A stretch of DNA of 36,542 nt from Oscillospiraceae bacterium (GTDB lineage: Bacteria; Bacillota_A; Clostridia; Oscillospirales; Oscillospiraceae), in assembly GCA_021771675.1 (NCBI GenBank), contig JAETOP010000024.1, forward strand, positions 1 through 36,542, in the 5' to 3' direction. The position numbers and the translations under genes are program-made. Position 1 is the first letter of the stretch. Each line of letters starts with the position of its first letter. Below the pieces are notes generated by a model. That model was not told the DNA's origin and made no database searches. It saw nothing but the letters and a program-made list of their open reading frames with translations. Below, piece by piece: positions 23,217 through 31,637 of this stretch.

Positions 23217-24221
23217 TCAATCGATTTCCGTCAGCCAGCCCGCCGGGGCGGGAAGCTTTCCCATCTGGATGCCGGTGAGGGTGTCGAAGAGCTTCTGGAT
23301 CACCGGGCCCATTCCGGCGTAGTGAATGTCCCGGCCATGGTCCACGATCTTGCCCACGGGAGAGATCACCGCTGCCGTACCGCACAGGCCGCACTCGGTG
23401 AACCGGTCCAGCTCCTTTAGCTCCACCCGCCGCTCCACCACCTCCAGCCCCAGATATTCCCGGGCAATATAGGTCAGCGACCGCCGGGTGATGGAGGGGA
23501 GAATGGTGCCGGAAATGGGTACCACCACCTTGCCCGGGCCCTCGGCGAAGATCAGGTTGGCCCCGCCGGTCTCCTCCACATAGGTCCTTGTGGCGGAGTC
23601 CACATACAGGTTTTCGTCATAGCCCAGGGCGTGGGCTTCCGTGAGGGCGTACAGGCTCATGGCATAGTTTAAGCTGGCCTTGATATGACCGGTGCCCCGG
23701 GGGGCGGCCCGGTCCAGGTCGCAGACCCGAATTACCAGGGGACGGATGCCGCCCTTGAAGTAGGGGCCCACCGGGGAGGCGAAAATCCGGAACTGGAACT
23801 CCTCAGAGGAGTGAACCCCGATGATTGGGCTGGTTCCAAAGAGGTATGGACGCAGGTACAGGCTTGCGCCGCTGCCATAGGGAGGAACCCATTTCCGGTT
23901 GGCGTGGACGGTCTGACGCACCGCATCCAAAAATTTCTCTTTGGGGAAGACGGGCATCTCCATCCGGCGGCAGGAATCCTCCATCCGCTGGGCGTTCAGG
24001 TCGGCACGGAAGCTGACCACCCGGCCGTCCGCTGTGGAGTAGGCCTTCAGGCCCTCAAAGCAGCACTGGGCGTATTGGAGCACACAGGCGGACTCGCTGA
24101 GAACCACATTGGGGTCGGTGCTGAGCGTCCCCTGATCCCAGGCTCCGTTTTGATAGAGAGAAACAAAGCGATAATCCGTGGGGTGATAGGCAAACCCCAG
24201 CTTTTCCCATTCCAAATCCAT
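23217..24221 (-). CDS. ilvE: Branched-chain amino acid aminotransferase
   Basis: This 334-residue fold-type IV PLP enzyme interconverts Leu/Ile/Val and their 2-oxo acids with glutamate. Marks are VLQYAQCCFEGLKAY, FRADLNAQRMEDSCRRM, the Schiff-base lysine in GTGHIKASLNYA, the EETGGANLIF loop and LPSITRRSLTYIARE. The type is that of the long (~340-360 residue) bacterial/eukaryotic BCATs. The start at 24221 (MDLEWEKLGF) has a GAGAGGTG site; the longer frame to 24293 runs into asnB. It lies 11 nt downstream of asnB, in one operon. Confidence 0.95.
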   Translation of the reverse strand: MDLEWEKLGFAYHPTDYRFVSLYQNGAWDQGTLSTDPNVVLSESACVLQYAQCCFEGLKAYSTADGRVVSFRADLNAQRMEDSCRRMEMPVFPKEKFLDAVRQTVHANRKWVPPYGSGASLYLRPYLFGTSPIIGVHSSEEFQFRIFASPVGPYFKGGIRPLVIRVCDLDRAAPRGTGHIKASLNYAMSLYALTEAHALGYDENLYVDSATRTYVEETGGANLIFAEGPGKVVVPISGTILPSITRRSLTYIAREYLGLEVVERRVELKELDRFTECGLCGTAAVISPVGKIVDHGRDIHYAGMGPVIQKLFDTLTGIQMGKLPAPAGWLTEID

Positions 24222-24232
24222 GATCGCACCTC

Positions 24233-25813
24233 TCACTTTCCGCTGTCGCCATAGTTTGCAAGAACCCGGGCTGAGGGGTCGTTGACGTCGCACCCCTGCC
24301 AGGATTTGTTGGGCATCCAGAAATCTGCCACCATCTGTGCCTGGCCGGGATAGTAGCGCTCGAAAATCTCCCGGTAGAGCAGGGATTCCTTTGTAAAGGG
24401 AGTGGCGAAGCTGTAGAGCTTCCGCCGGGTTTCATACTGTTGGTCTGTGTAGCGGCTTTCGGCGTATTCCTTCAAGTCGTCCACCATGGAGTGGCCCACG
24501 GCGTCGCTGAAAGCGGCCTTTTCCCGCATGAGAATATCCTGGGGTAGATAGTCCCCCTCAAAGGCGTGGCGGAGCAGGTATTTTCCCTTGCCGTAGGTGT
24601 TCACCTTCCGGGCGGGGTCCAGAGCCATGACGTATTCCACAAAATCCAGGTCGCCGAAGGGAACCCGGGCCTCCAGGCTGTTGACGCTGATGCACCGGTC
24701 GGCCCGGAGCACATCGTACATATGCAGCTCCCGGATGCGTTTCTCCGCCTCCTGCAGGAAGGCCTGGGGGGTGGGGGCAAAGTCGGTGTATTTGTAGCCG
24801 AAAAGCTCATCGGAAATTTCGCCGGTGAGAATCACCCGCAGGTCGGTATGCTCATGGATGTATTTGCACACCAGATACATGCCGATGGAGGCCCGGATGG
24901 TGGTGATGTCGTAGGTGCCCAGAAGAGCCACCACTTGGGGCAGTGCCCGCAGCACATCTTCTCTGGTGATGATGACCTCGGTGTGATCCGTGCCCAGGTA
25001 GCTTGCCACCTGCTTGGCGTATTTCAGATCGATGGCATCCACATCCATGCCGATGGAGAAGGTTTTGATGGGCTCTTTGGAGCAGCGGGCGGCCACGGCG
25101 CACACCAGGCTGGAATCCAGTCCGCCGGAGAGCAGGAAGCCCACCGGGGCATCCGCATCCAGCCGCTTCTCAATACCGGCCACCAGCTTGCGGTGTATTT
25201 TCTCACAGGCAGTTTCCACATCGTCGTGGTACACGGCCACCGGCTTGCTGATGTCCCGGTAGCAGACGAACTGGCCGTCCTGATAGTAATGCCCCGGAGG
25301 GAAGGGAAGGATTCTCCCGCAGAGGCCCACCAGGTTTTTGGCCTCGCTGGCGAAGATGATGTCCCCGCTGGGCAGGTATCCATAGTAAAGCGGCCGGATG
25401 CCGATGGGGTCCCGGGCGGCCACCAGGCGGCCTGTTTTGGCGTCGAAGAGAATCATGGCGAATTCCGCATCCAGCATCCGGAACATTTCGGTGCCATATT
25501 CCCGGTACAGCGGCAGCAGCAGCTCGCAGTCCGACTCGCTTTTGAAGGTGTAGCCCTTTTCCGTCAGTTCCTTTTTCAGCTTCCGGAAGCCGTAAATTTC
25601 GCCGTTGCAGACTACCCAGTTTCCGTCCAGGCCGAAGGGCTGCATCCCGTTTTCATTCAGGCCCATGATGGCCAGACGGTGGAAGCCCAAAAAACCGTTG
25701 CCAACCTCCTGAATCCGGGTCATATCCGGCCCCCGGGAGACGGTTCTGTCAAAATAGTGGCGAATTTCCTGTTTGCTCAGCCGAGATCCAATGTAACCGA
25801 TAATGGAACACAT
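24233..25813 (-). CDS. asnB: Asparagine synthase (glutamine-hydrolysing)
   Basis: This 526-residue enzyme makes asparagine from aspartate, ATP and glutamine. The glutaminase domain begins with the N-terminal nucleophile Cys2 (MCSIIGYIGS), which fixes the start at 25813 rather than 25855. It has the RLAIMGLNENGMQPF and CNGEIYGFRKL segments. The synthetase domain has the pyrophosphate loop FLLSGGLDSSLV and later RVILTGEISDELFGY and SLEARVPFGDLDFVEYV. The start has an AAGGAGGGG site. The leader contains a long terminator hairpin, so expression is probably set by antitermination. Confidence 0.96.
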   Translation of the reverse strand: MCSIIGYIGSRLSKQEIRHYFDRTVSRGPDMTRIQEVGNGFLGFHRLAIMGLNENGMQPFGLDGNWVVCNGEIYGFRKLKKELTEKGYTFKSESDCELLLPLYREYGTEMFRMLDAEFAMILFDAKTGRLVAARDPIGIRPLYYGYLPSGDIIFASEAKNLVGLCGRILPFPPGHYYQDGQFVCYRDISKPVAVYHDDVETACEKIHRKLVAGIEKRLDADAPVGFLLSGGLDSSLVCAVAARCSKEPIKTFSIGMDVDAIDLKYAKQVASYLGTDHTEVIITREDVLRALPQVVALLGTYDITTIRASIGMYLVCKYIHEHTDLRVILTGEISDELFGYKYTDFAPTPQAFLQEAEKRIRELHMYDVLRADRCISVNSLEARVPFGDLDFVEYVMALDPARKVNTYGKGKYLLRHAFEGDYLPQDILMREKAAFSDAVGHSMVDDLKEYAESRYTDQQYETRRKLYSFATPFTKESLLYREIFERYYPGQAQMVADFWMPNKSWQGCDVNDPSARVLANYGDSGK

Positions 25814-25839
25814 AACGGCCCCTCCTTTTTCAGCGGACA

Positions 25840-25904
25840 ATAAAAAATGCGACAAAGAGAAGTCCGCAGGAGAGTCCCTGCCAGACGACGCCTTTGTCGC
25901 ATTT
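25840..25904 (-). promoter_or_regulatory. Leader terminator/attenuator of asnB
   Basis: A 13-bp perfect stem, AAATGCGACAAAG with CTTTGTCGCATTT (25892-25904 with 25845-25857), encloses an inner GCAGG-GACTCT-CCTGC hairpin. On the minus strand it is followed by TTTTTTATT. It lies between the asnB promoter and start codon, so most transcripts would end here unless antiterminated. A second small hairpin (AAGCAGCG / CGCTGCTT) precedes it. Confidence 0.75.
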
Positions 25905-25943
25905 AAATTTCCCTATGAAGCAGCGTTGCGCTGCTTTGTGAGG

Positions 25944-25972
25944 ATTCTACATCATTGGATGCAGGATGTCAA
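25944..25972 (-). promoter_or_regulatory. asnB-ilvE promoter
   Basis: TTGACA, a 17-bp spacer and TAGAAT are read on the minus strand, ~130 nt upstream of asnB. Confidence 0.85.
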
Positions 25973-26079
25973 GTGCATTTTTTCATGAAGGGCAGTTTCT
26001 GAAGCTGTTTTGGTGGATTAAATGAATTTCTGACGCACGAAGCTTGCAAGCTTTTGCTGATTTTCACAAGGCCTGGGGA

Positions 26080-26108
26080 TTGACAGACGGGAGAAAAGGC
26101 GGTATAAT
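26080..26108 (+). promoter_or_regulatory. glnA promoter
   Basis: TTGACA, a 17-bp spacer and TATAAT, full consensus. The predicted start is near 26115, leaving a ~150-nt structured leader. Confidence 0.88.
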
Positions 26109-26120
26109 TCTCCTGTAAAC

Positions 26121-26178
26121 AAGGACGTTTGCTGTACCGGGAGCGAGGAGCTCCTGGCGGTGGAATGTCCTCTTTTTT
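26121..26178 (+). promoter_or_regulatory. Leader terminator/attenuator of glnA
   Basis: An outer stem, GGAC.TT with AA.GTCC (with GU pairs), encloses CCGGGAGC-GAGGA-GCTCCTGG and is followed by CTTTTTTATTTT. It begins only ~7 nt after the predicted start point. With an ANTAR antiterminator gene directly after glnA, conditional readthrough is the natural reading. Confidence 0.7.
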
Positions 26179-26183
26179 ATTTT

Positions 26184-26250
26184 GGGAAACTCTGATGAAA
26201 TCGTCTGCGGCAGGGCGGCGGATCTTTTGCCGATTTCATCAGAGCTTCCC
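26184..26250 (+). repeat. Palindromic dispersed repeat, copy A (in the glnA leader)
   Basis: The 67-bp imperfect palindrome has a 14-bp perfect stem, CTCTGATGAAATCG with CGATTTCATCAGAG, extended by GGGAA/TTCCC across one mismatch. It is related to copy B at 35036-35100: both share the ends GGAA.CTCTGA and TCAGAGCTTCC and an inner TCGTCT.CGGC...TCTT..TGCCGA. It has no T run, so it is not a terminator. Confidence 0.8.
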
Positions 26251-26267
26251 TGGAAAAGAGGGGTAAT

Positions 26268-27464
26268 ATGCTTTATTCAGCTGAGGATGTTTTTGAATAT
26301 GTACAGCAGGAGGATGTGAAGTTTATCCGCCTGGCTTTTTGTGATGTGACCGGCCGCCAAAAGAATATTTCCATCATGCCGGAGGAATTGGAGCGGGCTT
26401 TTTCCGATGGCATTTCCTTCGATGCCTCTGCCATTGCGGGATTCGGCGGCCCGGTGGGCTCTGACCTGTTTCTGCATCCCATCCCCTCCACCCTGAATGT
26501 GCTTCCCTGGCGGCCCAGCCGGGGCAAGGTGGTGAAGATGTTCTGCAACATCTGTCATCCCGATGGCACCCCCTTCGCCATGGACAGCCGGAGAATTCTG
26601 AGCCAGGCCATTCAAGCGGCGGCGGATTTGGGCTGCCAGGTTCGTTTTGGCTCGGAGTTTGAATTCTATCTGTTCAAAACCGATGAAAACGGCAGTCCCA
26701 CCGACCAGCCCTTTGACAACGCCGGCTACATGGATGTGGCCCCCGAGGACAAGGGGGAAAACATCCGCCGGGAAATCTGCCTGAATTTGCAGGATATGGG
26801 AATCCAGCCGGAGAGCTCCCACCATGAGGAGGGCCCCGGGCAGAACGAGATTGATTTCCGCTATTCCGATGCCATGTCCGCTGCGGACAATGCCATGCAC
26901 TTCAAAACCGTGGTGAAGACCGCCGCTCTGCGCAACGGCCTTTATGCGGATTTCTCTCCCAAGCCCATTTATGGGCAGGCGGGCAACGGAATGCACATCA
27001 ATATGTCTGTGAAGTCCAACGACGGCAGGGATTATACAGAACCCTTCCTGGCGGGGGTCCTTTCCCACGTCCGGGAGATTACCGCTTTCCTCAATCCCAC
27101 CGAGAATTCCTACCGCCGGCTGGGAGAGTACAAGGCCCCAAGATTCATCACCTGGTCCCCGGAAAACCGCTCTCAGCTGGTGCGGATTCCTGCCGCCAAG
27201 GGGGAGTACCAGCGCATTGAGCTCCGCTCTCCCGACCCCATGGCCAATCCCTATCTTGCCTATGCCCTGCTGATCCATGCCGGGCTGGACGGCATCCGGC
27301 GGAACCTTTCCGCCCCTCAGCCTGTCAATGAGAACCTCTATACGGCGGATGCCAGCCTGACCTCCCGGCTGGAACAGCTTCCCTCCACCCTGGAGGAGGC
27401 AAAGCAGATTGCCCGCAGCAGCGCCTTTGTAGCAGCCATCCTTCCCAGCCAGATGCTGGACTGA
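26268..27464 (+). CDS. glnA: Glutamine synthetase, short type I form
   Basis: This 398-residue enzyme fixes ammonia onto glutamate with ATP. The beta-Grasp domain spans ~1-95 (FCDVTGRQKNISIMPEEL). The catalytic domain has the metal-site GSEFEFYLF, the EEGPGQNEIDFRYSDA and NGMHINMS motifs, and the NRSQLVRIP and RIELRSPDPMANPYLAYA substrate motifs. Classical GSI-alpha enzymes have ~440-445 residues; this one ends ~40 residues early, lacking the usual C-terminal helical tail including the segment that in Bacillus takes part in feedback and GlnR/TnrA control. It is followed after 4 nt by an ANTAR regulator, a common pairing in Clostridia. Confidence 0.93.
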   Translation: MLYSAEDVFEYVQQEDVKFIRLAFCDVTGRQKNISIMPEELERAFSDGISFDASAIAGFGGPVGSDLFLHPIPSTLNVLPWRPSRGKVVKMFCNICHPDGTPFAMDSRRILSQAIQAAADLGCQVRFGSEFEFYLFKTDENGSPTDQPFDNAGYMDVAPEDKGENIRREICLNLQDMGIQPESSHHEEGPGQNEIDFRYSDAMSAADNAMHFKTVVKTAALRNGLYADFSPKPIYGQAGNGMHINMSVKSNDGRDYTEPFLAGVLSHVREITAFLNPTENSYRRLGEYKAPRFITWSPENRSQLVRIPAAKGEYQRIELRSPDPMANPYLAYALLIHAGLDGIRRNLSAPQPVNENLYTADASLTSRLEQLPSTLEEAKQIARSSAFVAAILPSQMLD

Positions 27465-27468
27465 GGGA

Positions 27469-28059
27469 ATGCCTATGGTAGCGGCGAAAAGAAAGGTCCG
27501 GGTCCTGGTTGCCGGTTCCGGGGATAAGGTGTTCGAGTTCATTTCGGAACTGCTGCCCCCCAGCGGCTTTGAGCCCATGATTCGGGCGGGGGACGCCGGG
27601 GAGGTGCGGCGGCTGCTGCTGGATGCCCCAGTGGACATTGTGATTATCAACACCCCCCTCAGTGATGAATTTGGGGTGGAGCTGGCCCTGGATTTGGCGG
27701 AGGGCACCACCGGGGTGCTGCTGCTGGTGAAAAACGAGCTCTATGACCAGGTGTGCTACAAGGTGGAGGACAGCGGTGTGCTCACCCTGGGCAAGCCCAT
27801 GAGCCGCCAGGGCTTTTACAGCGCCGTCAAGCTCCTTTGCGCCATGACCGCCCGGCTTTCCAAGATGGAGAAGGCCAACCGCACCCTCCAGGAGAAGATG
27901 GCAGACATCCGGGTGGTGAACCGGGCCAAATGGCTGCTGATTGAGCACCACCACATGACGGAACAGGATGCCCACTATTTCATCGAAAAGCAGGCCATGG
28001 ACACCCGGCTTTCCCGGAGGGAAGTGGCGGAGAACATCATCAGAACCTATGATTTTTAA
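27469..28059 (+). CDS. ANTAR-domain RNA-binding antiterminator with response-regulator-like N-terminus
   Basis: This 196-residue protein has a receiver-like N-terminal fold (KVRVLVAGSGDKVFEFISELL, DIVIINTPLSDEFGVELAL) that lacks the usual Asp (IINTP instead of xxDxxMP), so it is probably not phosphorylated in the normal way. A coiled-coil linker follows (~120-140), and a C-terminal ANTAR three-helix domain (~137-195; NRAKWLLIEHHHMTEQDAHYFIEKQAMDTRLSRREVAENII). ANTAR proteins of the NasT/AmiR/EutV type bind leader RNA hairpins and prevent termination. It follows glnA by 4 nt in the same operon. Targets are likely the terminators before glnA and asnB. Confidence 0.9.
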   Translation: MPMVAAKRKVRVLVAGSGDKVFEFISELLPPSGFEPMIRAGDAGEVRRLLLDAPVDIVIINTPLSDEFGVELALDLAEGTTGVLLLVKNELYDQVCYKVEDSGVLTLGKPMSRQGFYSAVKLLCAMTARLSKMEKANRTLQEKMADIRVVNRAKWLLIEHHHMTEQDAHYFIEKQAMDTRLSRREVAENIIRTYDF

Positions 28060-28088
28060 CCTTGAGGAATCGAACAATGTCGTTCGGC

Positions 28089-28136
28089 TTCCGGGACAGC
28101 ACCGCTGCCCCCGGGGCTGAGCGCCTATTTTTATGG
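28089..28136 (+). promoter_or_regulatory. GC-rich leader hairpin before pyrG, possible terminator
   Basis: CCGGG..AGC pairs with GCT..CCCGG in the 87-bp gap between the ANTAR gene and pyrG. It is followed closely by GGCTGAGCGCC and TATTTTTAT. It may reduce readthrough from glnA into pyrG or attenuate pyrG. No separate promoter is obvious. Confidence 0.4.
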
Positions 28137-28146
28137 AGGAGCGCAT

Positions 28147-29748
28147 ATGAAGAACACCAAGTATATTTTCGTCACCGGCGGCGTGGTTTCCGGTCTGGGA
28201 AAGGGAATCACCGCCGCTTCCCTGGGCAGGCTTTTGAAGGCAAGGGGGCTCAAGGTAGCGGCACAGAAGCTGGACCCCTATATCAATGTGGACCCGGGCA
28301 CCATGAGCCCCTATCAGCACGGCGAGGTCTACGTCACCGAGGATGGAGCGGAGACTGACCTGGACTTGGGCCACTATGAGCGCTTTATTGACGAGGATCT
28401 GAACAAATTCTCCAATCTCACCACCGGCAAGGTCTATTGGAATGTGCTGAACAAGGAGCGCCGGGGAGAATACCTGGGCTCTACGGTGCAGGTAATTCCC
28501 CATGTGACCAATGAGATCAAGGATTTTGTATACTCCGTGGCGAAAAAGACCGACGCCGATGTGGTCATCACCGAAATCGGCGGTACCATCGGCGATATTG
28601 AATCCCAGCCCTTTTTGGAGGCGGTGCGTCAGATTTCCCTGGAGGTGGGCGGGGAGAACAGCCTGTTCATCCATGTGACCCTGGTGCCCTTCCTCCGGGG
28701 CTCCGACGAACACAAGTCCAAGCCCACCCAGCACTCCGTTAAGGAGCTACAGGGCATGGGAGTAAAGCCGGACATCATCATCTTGCGCTGCGATGAATCT
28801 CTGGAGGATTCCATTTTCCAGAAGATTGCCATGTTCTGCAACGTCAAACCGGACTGCGTCATTGAAAATATCACCCTGCCGGAACTGTATGAGGCTCCCA
28901 TCATGTTGGAAAAGAGCCATTTTTCCTCCATCGTCTGCCGGGAGCTGGGAATCAGCGCCCCGGAAATCGACCTGTCGGACTGGAATGAGATGCTGGAGCG
29001 AATCCACAGCAGGAGCAGGAAGGTGACCATTGCCCTGGTGGGCAAGTATGTCCAGCTCCATGACGCCTATCTGTCTGTGGCGGAGGCCCTGCGCCATGCC
29101 GGCTACGCCCATGGAGCCGCAGTGAGCATCAAGTGGATTGACTCTGAGACGGTAAATGAGCAGAATGTGGGGGAAATTCTCTCGGAATGCTCCGGCGTGG
29201 TGGTGCCCGGGGGCTTCGGCAACCGGGGCATCGACGGGAAAATTGTCACGGCCAACTACTGCCGCATTCACAATCTGCCGTATCTGGGCATCTGCCTGGG
29301 GATGCAGGTGGCGGTGATTGCCTTTGCCCGGTATGTGGCGGGGATGGAGGACGCCAACTCCGGGGAGTTTGACCAGGATTCCACCCACAAGGTCATCGAC
29401 TTCCTGCCAAACCAGAGCGACGAGATTGATAAGGGGGGCACCCTCCGGCTGGGAGCCTATCCCTGCTCCATCGTGCCGGGCACCCAGATGCACCGGGTTT
29501 ATGGAAAGCTGGACATCTCCGAGCGCCACCGGCACCGCTATGAATTCAATAACGATTTTCGGGACGCCCTCACCGCCGCCGGGCTGACCATCAGCGGCAC
29601 CTCTCCGGATCGTTACATTGTGGAGACGGTGGAGCTGGAAGACAATGACTTCTACATCGGCGTTCAGTACCATCCGGAGTTCAAGAGCCGCCCCAACAAG
29701 CCCCATCCTCTGTTCCTCGGCCTGGTGGAAGCGGCGCTGAAGCGGTAG
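28147..29748 (+). CDS. pyrG: CTP synthase
   Basis: This 533-residue enzyme converts UTP to CTP with ATP and glutamine. The N-terminal synthetase domain has [23 protein letters not shown] (P-loop), [22 protein letters not shown] and [17 protein letters not shown]. The C-terminal class I glutaminase domain starts near residue 290 ([19 protein letters not shown]) and has the nucleophile Cys383 in LGICLGMQ and the HPEF motif. Length is standard. The start has a TGGAGGAG site. It lies downstream of the glnA-ANTAR pair and may be partly co-transcribed. Confidence 0.97.
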   Translation: MKNTKYIFVTGGVVSGLGKGITAASLGRLLKARGLKVAAQKLDPYINVDPGTMSPYQHGEVYVTEDGAETDLDLGHYERFIDEDLNKFSNLTTGKVYWNVLNKERRGEYLGSTVQVIPHVTNEIKDFVYSVAKKTDADVVITEIGGTIGDIESQPFLEAVRQISLEVGGENSLFIHVTLVPFLRGSDEHKSKPTQHSVKELQGMGVKPDIIILRCDESLEDSIFQKIAMFCNVKPDCVIENITLPELYEAPIMLEKSHFSSIVCRELGISAPEIDLSDWNEMLERIHSRSRKVTIALVGKYVQLHDAYLSVAEALRHAGYAHGAAVSIKWIDSETVNEQNVGEILSECSGVVVPGGFGNRGIDGKIVTANYCRIHNLPYLGICLGMQVAVIAFARYVAGMEDANSGEFDQDSTHKVIDFLPNQSDEIDKGGTLRLGAYPCSIVPGTQMHRVYGKLDISERHRHRYEFNNDFRDALTAAGLTISGTSPDRYIVETVELEDNDFYIGVQYHPEFKSRPNKPHPLFLGLVEAALKR

Positions 29749-29800
29749 AGCTTTGCGGGCAAAGCGGTGCAATGCCGTCAACTTAAGAATCTCACAGTAG

Positions 29801-29970
29801 GGGAGGCTATCAGCCTCCCGCCAAGTAACGGATACTGAGTGTTCCGGTGAATGGCACCAGGTAATGGTGCCTGAGGAAAGGCTCCCGCACCACAGCAACC
29901 AACCGACCAATTCAAAACCGTGAGCGCTTCGGCGGAGTCAGACGTAAGCCCGACGAAGTATCTCACTAAA
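29801..29970. other. Structured intergenic region between pyrG and cdd
   Basis: Three compact hairpins follow each other: GGGAGGCT-ATC-AGCCTCCC, GGCACC-AGGTAAT-GGTGCC, and a long arm closed by GTGAG / CTCAC around CTTCG / CGAAG (29921-29968). No coding frame is convincing. The middle part overlaps a scar of the inverted-repeat element. Confidence 0.45.
29860..29904 (+). repeat. Scar of the inverted-repeat element (flanks joined, core absent)
   Basis: GGTAATGG..CCTGAGGAAAGGCTCCC matches the left flank of the element at 33050-33074. It is joined directly to GCTCCCGCACCACAGCAACC, which matches the right flank at 33342-33363. The ~270-bp core is absent. Confidence 0.6.
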
Positions 29971-29999
29971 CTACAGGTTACCGAACAAAATGGAAAAAC

Positions 30000-30036
30000 A
30001 GCGGGAGAAATCACATTTTCTGTGGTTCCTCCCGCT
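30000..30036 (-). terminator. Terminator of the nucleoside-salvage operon
   Basis: AGCGGGAG pairs with CTCCCGCT with an inner ATCAC/GTGGT stem. On the minus strand it is followed by GTTTTTCC, 8 nt after the cdd stop. Confidence 0.8.
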
Positions 30037-30043
30037 TTTGGGG

Positions 30044-30454
30044 TTAGTGCATATGCTTTTCGGCGGAGAAGCTGTGAGGCAGCAGCTCGGACAGGGGGAC
30101 GGGCTCGATGGAGCCGTCTTTTCCTACCAGGTAGATGATAAAATCGTCCCGGCAGAATTCCCGCATCACCTGGCGGCAGACGCCGCAGGGCGGGAAGGGG
30201 CCGGTGATGACGCCGCCCTTTCCGCCGCAGACGGCTATGGCGGTGAAGTCCCGATGGCCGTCGTAGACCGCCTTGAAGAAGGCCGTCCGCTCGGCGCAGA
30301 CCGTGGGGGAGTAGGAGGCGTTTTCAATGTTGCAGCCCTGGTACACCGTGCCGTCGGCGCAGAGCAGCGCCGCTCCCACCTTATAGCCGGAATAGGGAAC
30401 ATAGGCGTGATTCATGGCTTCCACAGCCAGCTCTGCCAGCTTTTCGGGGGTCAT
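30044..30454 (-). CDS. cdd: Cytidine deaminase
   Basis: This 136-residue homotetrameric-type enzyme turns cytidine and deoxycytidine into uridine and deoxyuridine. The zinc site is seen in CNIENASYSPTVCAERTAFF and PCGVCRQVMREF (one Cys plus the CxxC pair, with catalytic Glu in CAE). YVPYSGYKVGAALL is typical of the N-terminus. The start is placed at 30454: the ATG at 30460 directly abuts the GGAGGG site, while 30454 has the right spacing. It is the last gene of the salvage cluster, 12 nt after deoB. Confidence 0.95.
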   Translation of the reverse strand: MTPEKLAELAVEAMNHAYVPYSGYKVGAALLCADGTVYQGCNIENASYSPTVCAERTAFFKAVYDGHRDFTAIAVCGGKGGVITGPFPPCGVCRQVMREFCRDDFIIYLVGKDGSIEPVPLSELLPHSFSAEKHMH

Positions 30455-30466
30455 GCTCATCCCTCC

Positions 30467-31636
30467 TCACAGAATTTCCCGGGCAAGGCTCTTGCCGGGG
30501 GTCTCAAAGGGAACACCCAGCAGCTCCGTTACCGTGGCGGCAATGTCCGCAAAGCTGCTTCGGGTGCCCAGATTCACCGGATGCACCCTCTGGCCCAGAA
30601 TCAGCAGGGGCACGTATTCCCGGGTGTGGTCGGTGGTGGCGGTGTAGGCCGGGTCGCAGCCGTGGTCGGCGGTAATCATCAGCAGGTCCTCCGGCCCCAG
30701 CTTGGGCAGAAAAGCACCCAGCCAGGCGTCGAACTCGGAGAGGGCATTTGCGTAGCCGTCCACGTCCCGCCGGTGGCCGAACTGCATGTCAAAATCCACC
30801 AGGTTCACAAAGCACAGGCCATGAAAATCCCGGGTCGCATAGTCCAGAGTATGGGCCATGCCGTCGGCGTTGGACTGGTTGAATACGTGCTCCGTATCCC
30901 CGTGGCCTGCGAAGATGTCGTGGATTTTACCAACCGCCAGGCAGCTGAGTCCCGCCTCTTTAATGGCGTCCAGCATGGTTTTTCTGGGGGGCTCCAGGGA
31001 GAAATCGTGGCGGTTGGCGGTGCGCTTGAAGCTGGCGGGGGTTTCTCCCACATAGGGCCGGGCAATCACCCGTCCCACGCCGTGCCGGCCCCGGAGGATG
31101 GCTCTCGCCTTGCGGCAGGCGTCGTACAGCTCCTCCAGGGGAATCCAGTTTTCGTTGGCCGCCACCTGGAATACCGAGTCGGCGGAGGTGTAGACAATCC
31201 ACTTGCCGGTGCGCTTCTGCTCCTCGCCGTAGTCCCGAATCACATCGGTGCCGGAATAGGGCAGGTTGCACAGCACCCCCCGTCCGGTGGCTTTCTCAAA
31301 TTCATCCAGCACCTCCTGGGGGAAGCCCTGGGGGTAGGTGGGCAGAGGGGTGGGAGAGACGATTCCACCGATTTCCCAGTGGCCGATGGTGGTGTCCTTG
31401 CCCATGGAGGCCTCTCGCAGCCGGGCCACCGCCCCCGTTGGGGCGTCCGCCCTGGGCAGACAGGAAACGCCGTCAATATTGCCCAGACCGGCGGCAATCA
31501 TGTTGGGAATGTGAAGCTTTGCCGAGGCGGCGCAGGAGGCCAGGGTATTCACCCCAATATCTCCAAATTCCGCCCCATCCGGCATCTGCCCGATTCCGAA
31601 GGAATCGAGTACAATTAGGAAAATACGTTTCATCAT
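30467..31636 (-). CDS. deoB: Phosphopentomutase
   Basis: This 389-residue member of the alkaline-phosphatase superfamily interconverts (deoxy)ribose 1-phosphate and 5-phosphate, linking nucleoside phosphorolysis to the DeoC aldolase. Marks are KRIFLIVLDSFGIGQMPDG (first metal site), GKDTTIGHWE (active-site Thr), DLLMITADHGCDP and DHTREYVPLLILG (metal ligands). The start is taken at 31636, 1 nt after the deoD stop with GGAAG 9 nt upstream; 31633 is equally possible. The cap domain is in place and length is usual. Confidence 0.96.
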   Translation of the reverse strand: MMKRIFLIVLDSFGIGQMPDGAEFGDIGVNTLASCAASAKLHIPNMIAAGLGNIDGVSCLPRADAPTGAVARLREASMGKDTTIGHWEIGGIVSPTPLPTYPQGFPQEVLDEFEKATGRGVLCNLPYSGTDVIRDYGEEQKRTGKWIVYTSADSVFQVAANENWIPLEELYDACRKARAILRGRHGVGRVIARPYVGETPASFKRTANRHDFSLEPPRKTMLDAIKEAGLSCLAVGKIHDIFAGHGDTEHVFNQSNADGMAHTLDYATRDFHGLCFVNLVDFDMQFGHRRDVDGYANALSEFDAWLGAFLPKLGPEDLLMITADHGCDPAYTATTDHTREYVPLLILGQRVHPVNLGTRSSFADIAATVTELLGVPFETPGKSLAREIL

Positions 31637-31637
31637 G

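Noticed and set aside
25905..25945. Classical two-hairpin ANTAR target before asnB
   Set aside because: The first hairpin (AAGCAGCG/CGCTGCTT) has a 3-nt rather than a hexanucleotide loop with A1/G4, so I do not claim a standard ANTAR site.
26277..28734. Two long minus-strand frames (477 and 469 codons) over glnA, the ANTAR gene and pyrG
   Set aside because: Shadows of conserved plus-strand genes, without start signals.
29990..31618. 542-codon plus-strand frame across cdd and deoB
   Set aside because: Antisense shadow of two well-recognised enzymes; composition is Gly/His/Val-rich without domains.
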